Assembly: GCA_001557505.1 (NCBI GenBank)
Contig: LSAX01000002.1
Span: forward strand, 3,410,001 to 3,474,000
Reading direction: 5' to 3'
Length of the DNA: 64,000 bases
DNA from: Reticulascus tulasneorum
Taxonomy: Eukaryota; Ascomycota; Sordariomycetes; Glomerellales; Reticulascaceae
In this document: positions 11,979 through 23,730 of the stretch, piece by piece
Layout: each line of letters begins with the position of its first letter
Numbering within the stretch: the first letter of the stretch is position 1
Translations under genes and position numbers: made by a program
The notes under the pieces: generated by a model
Told to the model about the DNA's origin: nothing
Databases searched by the model: none
What the model saw: only the letters and a program-made list of their open reading frames with translations

Positions 11979-13249
11979 GATTCAGAGCTCTGATGGAAAT
12001 ATTTCCTGATGGTCTGCTGAAGAGCAGGTTCGTGACACGGAATAATGTATCAAAAGTCGCAGAATAGAGGGCAGGAGTTTCGGTCACGCTGTATAGCGCG
12101 CATGCCCACTCTAGGCAGAGAGCGTAACGGTAGTTATTTTATCTTTCAGCCTTAGAGCGTTTGATGACCAGCCTTTTTTTTTTTTTTTTTGCTGTCGATC
12201 CAGATTCTGTCCAGCTAAGTACTTTAAGATGTGCATATTGCCTGCCCTATGTTGTTCGTACGAAAGGAATGCAAAGACCAATTTGTAAAACTTGGAGCTT
12301 GATGATTGTATGTTCATTTTATAAGGTACTATAGGGCACCCTAATACTTCTAACTATATAAAACGACCAGTCCGTACAACATAAGAGGTATATTCCAATA
12401 TTAGCTTCCTTGCATTAAACTCAACATCAGTAGCATCCCAAGCTACCTCCAGTGCACGAAACGCTCGATATCGAACAAGTAAAGGGCATGCCATGGCAAG
12501 CTGTCTAAACGAATATTAAATGTTCACAACCGCTCTCATGTCTTAATCCTCTTCTCCCGGTTCCAAACGACCATGGCAGAGGCAAAGGGTCGACGCGACG
12601 GTATACAGGGAATCTTGAACCCTGAGACCGATGAGAAGGAAAACATGTGCCGGCGAGGCGTCGTGCGACAAATATACAAAACCAGAATGACACTCCAACA
12701 GCTGCCCTCCCTCCGTTGTGTGTCAAGCACACAATACCTTGCACTCATGACTGTCCGAAAAAGCGGAGAACATATGTTCTTGCCGTGAAATGGGGTGGCC
12801 GAGGTGCGCTCAGCTGATACCTGTAGCCTGAAAGCGGAAAGGAAAGTAACTCCTAGCCAATGCAAATGCTTCTGAAAATGGGGACAAAATATCAACGATA
12901 AAAGCCCTTCCCCAACGCCGATACCACCCTGAATCACTAGTTCATCCCTGGCTGGGGATCAAGGACACTATTGGCCACCGAGCCTAGTTTCCCAGAAGGT
13001 ACCATAATCGTCGTCTATGTATAGAAAAGAAACTTCCATCTTGGCTCCCACAAGTGACATACTCTTGGTGGCGAAGATGATTTGCGACTCATGCCGAGTC
13101 GTATGTACAATAAGTAGTACGGGTGTGGCATCGCCAAAAGGCGGACGGAGCAGAATTGGTGCATTGATGCCGGGATAGGTGCTTGCACCATCGTGTGCAA
13201 GACTCTGGTCGGCGCTCTCTTTGTTTGGATAACCACAGCTCCGCATCAT
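11979..13249. other. Convergent intergenic region with in-frame extension after bst1 stop
   Basis: This region holds the 3' ends of the MFS gene and of bst1. A poly-T of 17 lies at 12174-12190. On the minus strand an open frame of 93 codons (13249 down to 12968) starts directly after the bst1 stop codon and in the same frame; it is discussed as a finding. I did not annotate it as a gene because no domain is recognisable. Confidence 0.45.
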
Positions 13250-16200
13250 TTATGGCGTCTTCCCTCGCTTAAGACTTTCACCCGGGCTGCCTTCGAATAT
13301 CGAACTCAAGCCCGAGATTGACCATGAATCTGATGTTGAGTGGATGATAACCAGCCAAGCAGCTATCAAGTTCACAAGATAGTGCAGTATATAAGCGTAT
13401 GATACGCCATATATGGCGGCATATATCGCTGTTCCAAAGAGAAGCAAGCTAGTTATGTGCCTTAGCCTACTGGTAACTCGAGGGACCATCTTGCCAGTCG
13501 TCAGGTTTTCCACAAGCAGAATGAACGGCATGATGGACAGAACATTGTGGTGTGACGAGAAAGGGGTCAGCCAATGCACAGCCAAGTTCCGAATCCATAC
13601 AGCCAAGATGGGTAGATTAATGGGAAGAACCCAAAGCATCAGAAGTAGGACGGAATGAGCGTAGTTGTGGAAGTCATACGTCGCATTCGATCGTACATCT
13701 GAGGCGATCCTGAGGGCACGGACGGTAGTGAATAATTGAACGAGGCACGCCACCAGGTAGGCGAACTGGTATGGGATGAAAGTCGAGACGAGAAATAGAA
13801 GGACGGCAGTGGTTATCATTCGGCGCCTTGGAGAGGATGGCACAAATGCTGGTGATGGAGCTCTTCGGCGGTCATCCTGTCTATACCAGGTGTGGCGGAC
13901 TGCAAGCAGACCATAAACGGTGCCTAGCAGCTGTGTCAAGGCAAGCGTGACATAATGGAGGACAGCGCAGACTCCGATGCAGACGATGCCGATAAGAGGG
14001 ATCAGGAACCAAAAGAAAGGATCCTGTGTGCCGGCCAGGAGGTCGTTACTGTGGAAGTCAATGCCTGGAGAAGTGCCATTCCGCCAGTGCCAGAATGCTC
14101 CCGCCGCTGACGATCCCGATCCCAATGCCGAAAGGGAAAGAAACGTCAGAGAAAGGAAAATGAGAGGAAGAGACTGCCGCAAGCTCATATCTAGACTCTC
14201 CGAGAAGGAAATGAATGTGCCGGTTGTGTCGTAAACACGGAATTGCTTTCGGAGAACGAGCGAGACCACGAGCAAGGGAAAGGCAGCGAACACCGTACGG
14301 TATCGCATGTAGAGCTTCCCCAAGCTTCCCATTAGATCCACTGTCAGCCTGATCTGAATAATCGAGTTGCATGTCGGGTCGGTCCAAAACTGGAAGCTTA
14401 GACCATTTTCCTCGTCCAACTTTGCTTTTAGAGGCGGAGGTACGAACGGCGCTAACCCGTGAATGCTTACGCTTGCATGTCTCGCATTGACGAAGAACTT
14501 AGACTCGTATGGCTCGGTTAGATACTGCCGGATCAAGGGGGCAAATAACTCAGTCCCATCAACGCAAGGCTGGCGACCAATTGCCAGATTATATGCAAGA
14601 AGACTGGATTGTACGTTTGGCACGTTGATCTCGGCTACCATGGGCCGGCTTGAAGGGAGCCTCAAAACCATGCCAAATGCTAAAAGTCGCCAAAGATCGG
14701 TGTTCCGAGTTCTGTGCGACTGTGCATGATCGCTGAATTCAGCAACGACGAAATTTTGGGTGTTCTTGACTGCCTTGTCTATGACGGCGACGAATTGGTG
14801 GTCGGCGATGTCCTCAATATCATACTGCAAGTATGAGAATGGCGGGTTCTGGTGCTCATTGTCTAGAAAGAAAGGTCGGTGTAGCGTCCTGGTTGAAGCA
14901 GGGAGTAGAATCAGGTCGGTAGCCGCGTTTTTGCAAGCTAGCCGCGTTGATCCGGTGCTTTCGCCAGATAGATCCATGTTCATGGAGAATAAGGTTGTAG
15001 TTTGGCCGGGCTGCAGGGGAAACACACTGCAGAACAGCACTTCAAGCTTTCCATTTTCACCAGGCTTGTCTAGAGCGCTATCAGTAAGAAGAGTGAAGCG
15101 CTTGCCTTCCGGGGAACCCTGTGGCGGTACTGGGAGCAAGTAGGCTCTAGGTTTTGTTGTCGTGCCCAGGTCTCTCAAGACCAATCGCTCCCCCTGCGCC
15201 ATGATGGCATTGGACTTGTCTTCCAGGGTGAGCAGAGTTGTGGGCTCTTTAAGTGGCAGGGTCTTCTCAGAGATGCTCTCCATTCCGGTAAGGAACCACT
15301 TCTTAAAGACTCTCATTCTCTCGGCCCTTGGTTTGGTCTGTGACGCCCGGTGAACATCGACCACATCATACATGGCACGAGCGACCACCTTTCGAAATTG
15401 GTCGCACCACAAGATGGCCTGGTGATCCATGCTTGTCCAGACAGTCGGTATTGTCGTTGTGAAGACAGTAAAACCATGGGTTTCCGGGATGATCGACTCG
15501 ACACTGGCATAGTCGGAGGGAACCACAGTGTCTAGGCCACCCCCAGCGATTGACACCAAAGTTACGTGCCAGAGGGGGTTGTTGTTCGCCCACTTTTGGG
15601 TATAGGCCCGTCTCCAATAATCGTTGATATCGTCGTATATCTTGACAATCTGGCCATCAAAGGTGACAGGCGGGCGCGAATGCGGTGCGGACATGGTGAT
15701 GATAGTGTTGATAGAGTTGGATTGGTAGTTGGGCATGATCAACATGGTTCGAGCGACGATGCCGCCCATTGAGTGCCCTAATATCAGCACAGATGTTGGA
15801 TCTGGAAGGTCTGAATCTCGCGCAGCCATGCGAGGGTCCATGTATAGTGACAGAATGTACCGTATAGCCTCGTTGAGATATTCGGCTTGGTCCAGTAAGG
15901 TTTGGCCGTGAAAGGCAGTTATGTCTTCATTGAAGTCGACCGTGAAGAAGTCTAGGTTGCGGACCCCGGCGGAGGTGGCGGCGTCGTCGTGCTGTAGGGC
16001 ATCATGAAAGTAGTTCGCGGCTTCGGCAGCAATTGGCCGGACTTGCTTGTAGCTTCCGGCATTGCCTGGAATGAAGAGCACCGGGACCCCTCTCAACTAA
16101 TCTAGTCAGCTTCTGGTTCTCGGCAAGCTTGAGGTGGGATCTAACCTTTCTCTCGTCATCGATTCCTTGCTCGCGGTAGAGATAAAGCGAGTATTTGGTG

Positions 16201-16724
16201 GCGAAGCGAGTATGCTCCGTGTCAAAGTCGTGCAGATGAATGTAGGAAGGCCGCATATAGGACATGCGACATCCCTTGGCGTCCAGTTGGCGGGTCCACG
16301 ATGAATTCAGGATTGCGCCGAGCAATGATATGCCAATAATGGTGGTGGCAAGTGCGAGGATGGTTATTGACCAGGGACCTCGAGATCGCATACGCCGGCC
16401 CGACGTTCGCGAGTCGGGGGTCTTTTCCGACACCATATCGTTGTCGTAGTCGTCGCCGTGGTGTCTGGGGGACGCGGCGGCCAAGTGTTGCGCAGACGGC
16501 GGCGATGTAGGTACTATGAGATCCTTGTCGATCGATCCATTCCGGCCATGTCCGAGCCTCCAATTGATATTACTAGATCGTCTACTTCGTGCAGATGTCG
16601 GTCTCGGACTCAAAACGGTCTTGCTTGGTCGAATGCTCGTCTCTAGGGGGGGTTGTTCGGGAAGGTGAGCCTCGACAGGAGATTCGTCACCGTCTTCGGT
16701 CGACCCCGACGAGCGCCTCTTCAT
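13250..16724 (-). CDS. bst1: GPI inositol-deacylase Bst1 (PGAP1 family)
   Basis: Two exons, complement(13250..16096, 16146..16724), give 1,141 residues. The 49 bp intron sits just before the conserved block GVPVLFIPGNAGSYKQVR. The order is: a polar Ser/Arg-rich cytosolic N-terminus, a membrane segment at about 118-140, an alpha/beta-hydrolase lipase domain with nucleophile motif GHSMGG (Ser about 302), a lumenal region, and a C-terminal half with about eight membrane segments ending KRGKTP. Bst1 acts in the ER and removes the acyl chain from the inositol of GPI anchors, a step for ER exit and quality control of GPI proteins. The length and topology fit fungal Bst1. The start is the first ATG giving the N-terminal cytosolic tail; an overlapping open frame runs through this start on the same strand and is rejected. 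Confidence 0.93.
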
Positions 16725-19700
16725 GGATGAGAAGGCTCGTTAGAGTCTCCCGATTACAACAAAACGAGCGAGGGTCCGTGGGATCGTCAGAGTCAAAAGA
16801 AGAGAGAGGGAAAGGGAAGGAGAAAAAAAGAGCGTGGATCCCAGTAAATGGGAATTGTTTGGATAACGAAAAGTCTCTGTCGGGGAAGTCGTTGGGGGAA
16901 AGGTCAGGCGACGAGGAGGTCGGTAAATCCAATGTATTCGTGCCCGTAGGTACGGTAGGTAGCTTCCTAGGTGGAGGCAAAGTCGCTAAAGCGGTAAATA
17001 CTTGTTCGTGGGTGGTCGTAACTGCTGTGGGGACCTGGCAATTATTGGAGGTGGCCTGTAACTTAATCTGTAGCTTTACTACAGTACCAACCTTAAGGTA
17101 CCCAAAGATCTTGGTGGATAACGGAGATACAGTACCGGACGTGCTGTACCTACGGAGTACGAGAAAGTACGTAGGAAACTTAGGAGGTGGGGGGACTGGG
17201 AGGAGCGCCACACTGGCACCCCAACTCCTATGCATGCTATAAACAAGGCCGAAGTGGTATTCTCCAATTATTGGTGCATGCGTACGGAGTAGGTTAGGTA
17301 CATACACACATGCTGTACGGAGAGAACGGGCTGGAGATAACGATGGGATCAGACTCAGGCACCAGCTTCTAGGGCGCGTCGGAGAGGTGACATCAGTCAA
17401 CTACCTTACTCAGAGTACCCGCTCTCCTTCCTTCGTTGCTTCAAAACACTGGTTATATACGTTACAGATGTACTAGGTTACGTAGTTGGTTCATTTAATC
17501 GTCTTTGCTTGCTGGCCATGGCCTGCATGGTGCGGCCTTATCTCTGCAGTTTGAAGCTTGACGGGGTATGTATGTACAATACCCACCTTGCACCGGCGAA
17601 AAGGTCCGGGAGATTCGGGCCATTGTCCCCTGGTGCAAACGTTGCTCGAGCTTTCCCATGGACGTGCTAGCTGGGCTAAAATACTGACCAATAATTACCG
17701 GCTTTATCATACTGGCAATTAGGCGAGATGGAAGCTCCTACGTTTCAACCGCTATACTTCTTACCGGCGTGCAGAATGAGCTGATAACCTAGCACGTGGG
17801 AGCAGCATGGACAGGTCTACTACCTAGTAGGAGCTATGTAACAAAGGACGTCGTGTCCATTCAATTGTTGTTGGAAGCGGGATTGGTGCCGGGCTGTGAT
17901 TTCAGACAAGCTACCTTAATCTACCTACCCACCTTACGTAGTACTGCTTCATTCGTCCGCTACTACCTTAGTTAGTAGGTAATCCGTCAAATCCACAGTG
18001 CGCAACCTAACTACACAAAGCCAGTGGTTAGGTACTCAAGTAAGGTAGTACTTAAGAGAACTAGTGAAATGGTGCGACTGGCCGAGGCTGGCCACGGCCG
18101 TGCCATGCGTCTTACATAGATATTCGCCTTGTCCCGTTCTACTTGGAGGCTGACCATCCACACCGCGCATGGCACCGCTCTGCATTCTGCAAGCTAGCTG
18201 TACCTACAGAAGTTTTCACGCAATGAGATGCACCTAACAATGCAGGGAACTTGGTTGTTTAGGAACCAGTAACAGGCGCGAGATGCGTCGTGGTTCGTGT
18301 GCACGCTAATTGCCCTAGCTGATAGCTAGCTGCAGTAGTAAGTTTGATTCTGCCAACTTTCACATGAGCACGACTGCGACCTACTGCACATGATGCATCG
18401 TAGTTGCCATTGTGAACAGAATACGGGGTCCTTGGTATCCATTGTGTTGAAACTGCTGTGTTGGGTCATGGTGTGTGCTGCGGACGCAGAAAACAAGAAA
18501 ATAATATGCCTCACGATTTACATGAATGATGTATCGGAGAGCCCTATATAGGTGTCGGGCTTGAGATCAAAGCGATCAATGGAATTTGCAACCGTGCCCG
18601 TTTGGTCGAATATTTGGAGCTCCATCATCGGATGCCGGCGTCGAGTGAGCTTGTTGCGAATAGTTCTGCAGTCTCGCCTCATTAAGTGGCAAATGGCACT
18701 TGGGTGCTGCGAGCAGTTTCTTGCTATCCAGGAGCGTGACATTCCTTGCTTGGCTGTTGCAGTTGCCATGATGGCCACCTAGCGACCTTCGTGGATCTGC
18801 CAGCACGCAGCAATTCCTCAGCAGTACATATGCATAACCTCTGCCGGAACGACTCTCTCATTCGGGATCAGGCAAATGGCGGGTTCGGGGTGGGGCAGAT
18901 GCTGAAGTTTGCGCGGATGGAAATGCGAGCTCCTATGTCAGTGTTCTTCCCGTATTATGCTAACGGTAAAGACTACCTAGGTACTACGTACATAGCCATA
19001 GAATAATTACTTGGGTGTAACGGGAACAAGATATTATGGCCAGATTCTTGCTTTGCAAATCGCGAAGGGATCTAATATTAATCGTCAAATACCTGTCTAA
19101 TAAGTCACGTATCGGCACATTTGTTCATCGTGGTTTAGGACAAAAAGTTCTTGGCCCACTTTGCTCCCTTGCTACCTACCTAGGTAGCAGGTACGAAGTA
19201 TTCAAATATGTCGTCATCCTTGGGCTCTGCCGTGGAATACGGTATTGAGACTTGAACTTTAATGCGTAGCATCACCCCCACCGCCCCCCACAATTCCTTG
19301 AGAGGATACGAGATAGATATCGATGCAGATAGCGTGCTCATATGAAGCCCGTACCAGCCGAATGACCTACATATTGGCTTGAGAAGTCGTACCGCTTGCT
19401 CTGCTGGAGTGTGGTGCAAGCAGTTACTGTGCTTAATATCCGGCTGTTTCCAACCTGGCATGGAGGCTGAAGGTCGATGGTAAAATGCAGCCCATCTGTT
19501 CCCGAGGCTATGGTCGTTTGGCCACGCGCTACACGATGGCAACCCAATGTGAAAACCCCCTGCGCTATCTCGCGGTGCCTGGGTACAGTTTCGCAAGGCC
19601 TTTGTTTATTCCTTTTTTTTTTTACTTTTTTTTTTGGGTGTGGTTGAGTAAATGACATTGATGTCGTTGATGGGCTGCCGGGTAGGTGGATAATAAAAAT

Positions 19701-20221
19701 GTAGCCTTACACGTCCTGCTGCAGCAAATTCGCCCATTGTTAAACCACCAAAAAGCAAAGACAGCAAAAAGCCAATGAGATGGCAGAGCCATATGCAATT
19801 AGGTAAGCAGCCATTACAGTGCATGGAGGCATGCAATGCGAAAATTTACACGCAATGTAGCTCATCAAATAAGTGGAGGCCATTTAGCAACGCGTCTCTC
19901 AACACACAGCTGCTAGTCACGACGCGACCGGGGTAAGCGATGCCTAACACTCATAGCTTACGGACTACATGGCTACCATTTCGAGTTCGCAAGTGGTTTA
20001 GTTAGAATCTAAAACCTCACGCCCATCTGACCTTCGTCTCTATGATCTCCTAGTGAAAATCCTCAAATTTGTTAGAGCTCCCATCTCCGGCTTGGCGATC
20101 CTTATCATGGTCGGAGTTGAATATCACCGACTTACCATTCCAAATTGTCTACTAAGACACAACATTCACGGGTTGTGACCGTTGCTACCATTTCCAGCTT
20201 TTTGCGGAAAAGGTCGTAAGA
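16725..20221. other. Long divergent intergenic region with TACCTA/TAGGTA motifs
   Basis: This is 3.5 kb between bst1 (-) and pms1 (+). Open frames are short, except a 237-codon one overlapping the bst1 start, which I rejected. The stretch is rich in short palindromic words built from TACCTA and TAGGTA, for example around 17,920-18,050, 18,975-18,995 and 19,170-19,195. Two near-homopolymer T runs lie at 19,612-19,635. I see no transposase remnant, tRNA or long repeat. It could hide a non-coding RNA, but nothing in the sequence shows one. Confidence 0.5.
19890..19895. promoter_or_regulatory. Putative MCB element ACGCGT upstream of pms1
   Basis: ACGCGT is the binding site of MBF, the G1/S transcription factor. 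It lies about 327 bp upstream of the pms1 start, with ACGCGA again at about 19,922. Yeast mismatch-repair genes are expressed at G1/S, so the site is plausible. The link is inference from two short words. Confidence 0.35.
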
Positions 20222-23200
20222 ATGGCTACCATAAAACCAATCGAGGCCCGAACTGTGAGTTCCTTCCATCCTGTCTCTCTCGCTTCTCATCTTTGGTTGA
20301 AACCCTAACAATGGCGCATAGGTTCATCAAATCCAGTCGGGTCAGGTCATTGTCGATCTGTGTTCCGTTGCAAAAGAACTGGTTGAGAATTGCGTTGATG
20401 CTGGCGCAACAAGCATAGGTTGGTACATGTCTCTTACAACGGGTTCTCTCGATGCCTGGTGCCATGTCCTCTGGCTGATCAGCTTCGTTTGTCACAGACG
20501 TGCGGTTCAAAAACCAGGGTCTCGACTCAATTGAGGTACAAGATAATGGCTCCGGTATCTCACCAGAGAACTACGAAACAATTGCGCTGAAGCATTATAC
20601 ATCAAAGCTCACCACGTACTCTGATCTCGCCAGTCTTCAAACATTTGGCTTCCGCGGCGAGGCTCTGTCATCTCTCTGTGCTCTTTCACACTTCACCATT
20701 GTGACATGTTTAGGCAACGAAGTCCCCAAGGGTACCCGTCTCGAGTTCGAGATGTCTGGAAGAGTGAAAAGCCGAACTATTGTCGCTGCCCAAAAAGGCA
20801 CCTCTGTCACCATCGACAACTTGTTTCACAATCTGCCTGTACGTCGGCGAGAGCTTGAGCGAAGTATTAAGCGGGAGTGGAATAAAGTCATCGGACTCTT
20901 GAACCAGTACGCCTGCATACAAACTGGCCTAAAGTTCACCGTCTCCCAGCAGCCTAGTAAAGGCAAGCGGATCGTTCTTTTCTCCACCAAGGGTAATCCC
21001 ACAACTAGGGAAAATATTGTCAATATTTTTGGTGCTAAAACCATGACTGCCTTAATACCACTGGATCTGAAACTCCATTTTGAGCCTACCGTTGGGCCTA
21101 CTCAGAAACCGTCCGATGCGGCGGACGACAGTTCTACCGAAGTTCAAGTGCGAGGTTACGTTTCTCGGCCTACTCATGGAGAGGGCCGGCAGACCCCCGA
21201 CAGGCAAATGTTCTTCGTCAACGGCCGGCCATGCGGATTGCCCCAGTTTGCCAAAGTCTTTAACGAAGTTTATAGATCGTACAACAGTTCCCAGTCCCCA
21301 TTTATTCTTGCAGATATACAGCTGGATACACATTTATACGATGTCAACGTTAGCCCGGACAAGCGGACTATCATGCTCCATGATCAGAGTCGCATGTTGG
21401 AAAGTTTAAGAGAAGGCCTGGTTACTCTGTTTGAGACCCAAGCCCATTCTATTCCCATCGCCCAACCTGGGGCGCAAATACAGAAACCAACGATCAAAAA
21501 TGTTGCTGTCGGCAAACCGGACGCCACTGATCCTGCCGCCGCTGGGGAAGAAGTACAGGCAAATGACCTGGTAGATGATGAATCTTGCCATCCAGGCGTC
21601 CAGCCCGAGAACATGGCCGGCAGTGACGAGGATGATGGATTTGATACACAATCGCCGTCTCCAACGGTGGGCCAGGCAGGCAACGCAAGTAACGCAGACT
21701 CTGGAGATTCGCAGGTGCAGAGCCTTATCAGTCGTTGGATCAGGAGGAAGACTGGTCTTCGTAGTGGCATGGCACCAAAACCTAATGGCGAAACAAACAG
21801 CAGTGTCACTGATGTTGAGAACACACCTGGCACAGGACAGCCTTCTTCTGCGGCCCAACAGTTAGTGTCTGGCCAAAAATATCAATTTGGGGAGACTACA
21901 AGGAAGGTGCAAGATTTCCACACTCGACTTGATGAGTTGAGCGCTTCGAAGGCGAGGGATAACCTGCCAGATGAAGAGTTGCTCACAGATTATGGTGTCA
22001 ATCAACCGGCACAGTCACCAACCATTACTGGTATGCTTGGAAAGAATGTTCAAGGCATCGGGACCGGGGTCATCTCCATTGCCCAGCCTCCAAAGCGGGC
22101 AGCTCAGCAGGTTGCAACCATTACCATCGGCGAGGATACCGTCACCAGCATACTTGGCTCACCTCAGAAGAAGAATAGGATTGAAATCCCGATTATCGCG
22201 GCTCCATCGTTTAATGGGCGGTTGACTCGGATGTTCTCTGCTTCCCAGTCGGTTGATGGACGTTCGAATGCACCGCTTGCTCAAGACTCAGGACTTGACG
22301 AGGAATCAGCTGACTCCGATGGATCCCATTCCCATGATGAGAGGCAAACACCAAGTTATTCTACTGGCGAGAAGAGCCTTTCGGCTAATCATGCACGCGA
22401 GCATTCCTTGAACCCAATTTCCGGTTTCGAGGGCGACGAAAATGGCACTGACAGCGGTGATGAGAAGGCTGCTGATTCTACAAGATTCAACGAATTGCCC
22501 GAGCAAGATTGTTCCGCAGAAACCCGTTCCCATATTCTCATGGGTCAGAGTAAGCGAAAAGAATCAACGGTACAACACGTGCAACATCTCAAAGTTGACG
22601 AGCAATCTCTACGGTCTCGAATATCTTCTTGGGTAGCGACGATAGGGAAAGCTCAACCTGTCCAGGAAATCTCCAATGACAGAGGCGGCATCGAGGCAGA
22701 AGACGCTGAGGAGACACTGTCCTTGACCATCTCAAAAGCAGACTTTTGCAAAATGACAATTGTGGGGCAATTTAATCTTGGCTTCATTATTGCCGTTCGA
22801 CATGCACAGAGGACAGGAGCTCACGAGAAATTAGGAGATGACGACCTGTTTATTATTGACCAGCATGCATCGGACGAGAAGTATAACTTTGAACGGCTGC
22901 AGACGACGACCGTTGTCCAGTCGCAGCGACTCGTTAGGCCTAAGCAGCTGGATCTCACTGCCTTGGAAGAGGAAATACTTATAGAGAACATCCCAGCTCT
23001 GGAGTTCAATGGCTTCAAAGTGGAGGTCGATTCGTCCGGAGATGTGCCTGTGGGGTCGCGGTGTAGTCTTCTGGCATTACCTCTGAGTCGCGAAACGACT
23101 TTCACAGTGGCCGACCTTGAAGAGCTCATTTCCCTGCTTAGTGACAGCAACATGACCGAGAACAGTCCAGCTCCTCGGCCATCAAAAGTCCGAAAAATGT

Positions 23201-23463
23201 TTGCAATGAGGGCATGTCGTAGCAGCGTCATGATTGGAAAGGCGCTGGCACAGCGGCAGATGGAAAAGCTCGTTCAGCACATGGGCGAGCTAGATAAACC
23301 TTGGAACTGCCCACATGGTCGGCCAACGATGCGGCATCTCTGCGGGCTAGGCGCTTGGGATGGAATGGATAGAAAGGGTCTCTTAGCCGACCTTCAGGAT
23401 CATTGCGAAGAAGAGCCGACAGCGAGGTGGGCCAGCTATGCTCAACGCAACCACGGCAACTGA
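20222..23463 (+). CDS. pms1: DNA mismatch repair protein Pms1 (MutL alpha endonuclease subunit)
   Basis: Three exons, 20222..20254 (33 nt), 20322..20418 and 20498..23463, give 1,031 residues. The small exons supply the start of the GHKL ATPase: residues 1-11, then the KELVENCVDAGA motif (about 29-40) with the Mg-binding Asn. Exon 3 carries DNGSGI, GFRGEALSSL and the transducer domain. A long acidic linker (about 350-790) follows. The C-terminal domain has the endonuclease motif DQHA(X2)E(X4)E at 831-842, then ACRSSVMIGKAL and CPHGRPTMRHL, the zinc-site motifs of Pms1/PMS2-type MutL. With Mlh1 it nicks the new strand beside mismatches. Canonical family proteins have Ser where this one has Cys35. 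A model missing the first two exons would lack the ATP-binding helix. Confidence 0.95.
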
Positions 23464-23730
23464 GAGAGTGGTGACATCGGCTGCTGTGGCAAGGACCGAA
23501 GGGCAGATTTGATACCTGATACTGTTGTGTTGCTATTCAGGTACCTAGCTTTTAATGCAACTACAATAGTGGTTTTAGATATTGACAAACCCATCTTTAT
23601 CGCCCCATAACAAGCAACCCTCAACCTTCATAACTCCGGTGTGGCTAGTATTACAAATAACTCATCAATCGTGTCCCATGTTTCCCCATCGATGCTTGTT
23701 CAGAGATTGTCTTTGCTATTGTGCGATGGT

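Noticed and set aside
16687..17400. 237-codon open frame on the minus strand running through the bst1 start
   Set aside because: It begins without an ATG, has no domain and is Pro/Ser/Thr-rich like a promoter. It overlaps the bst1 start in another frame, so it is most likely the 5' leader.
21384..21858. Two long minus-strand open frames in pms1
   Set aside because: They are antisense to the pms1 linker and follow from its codon composition.
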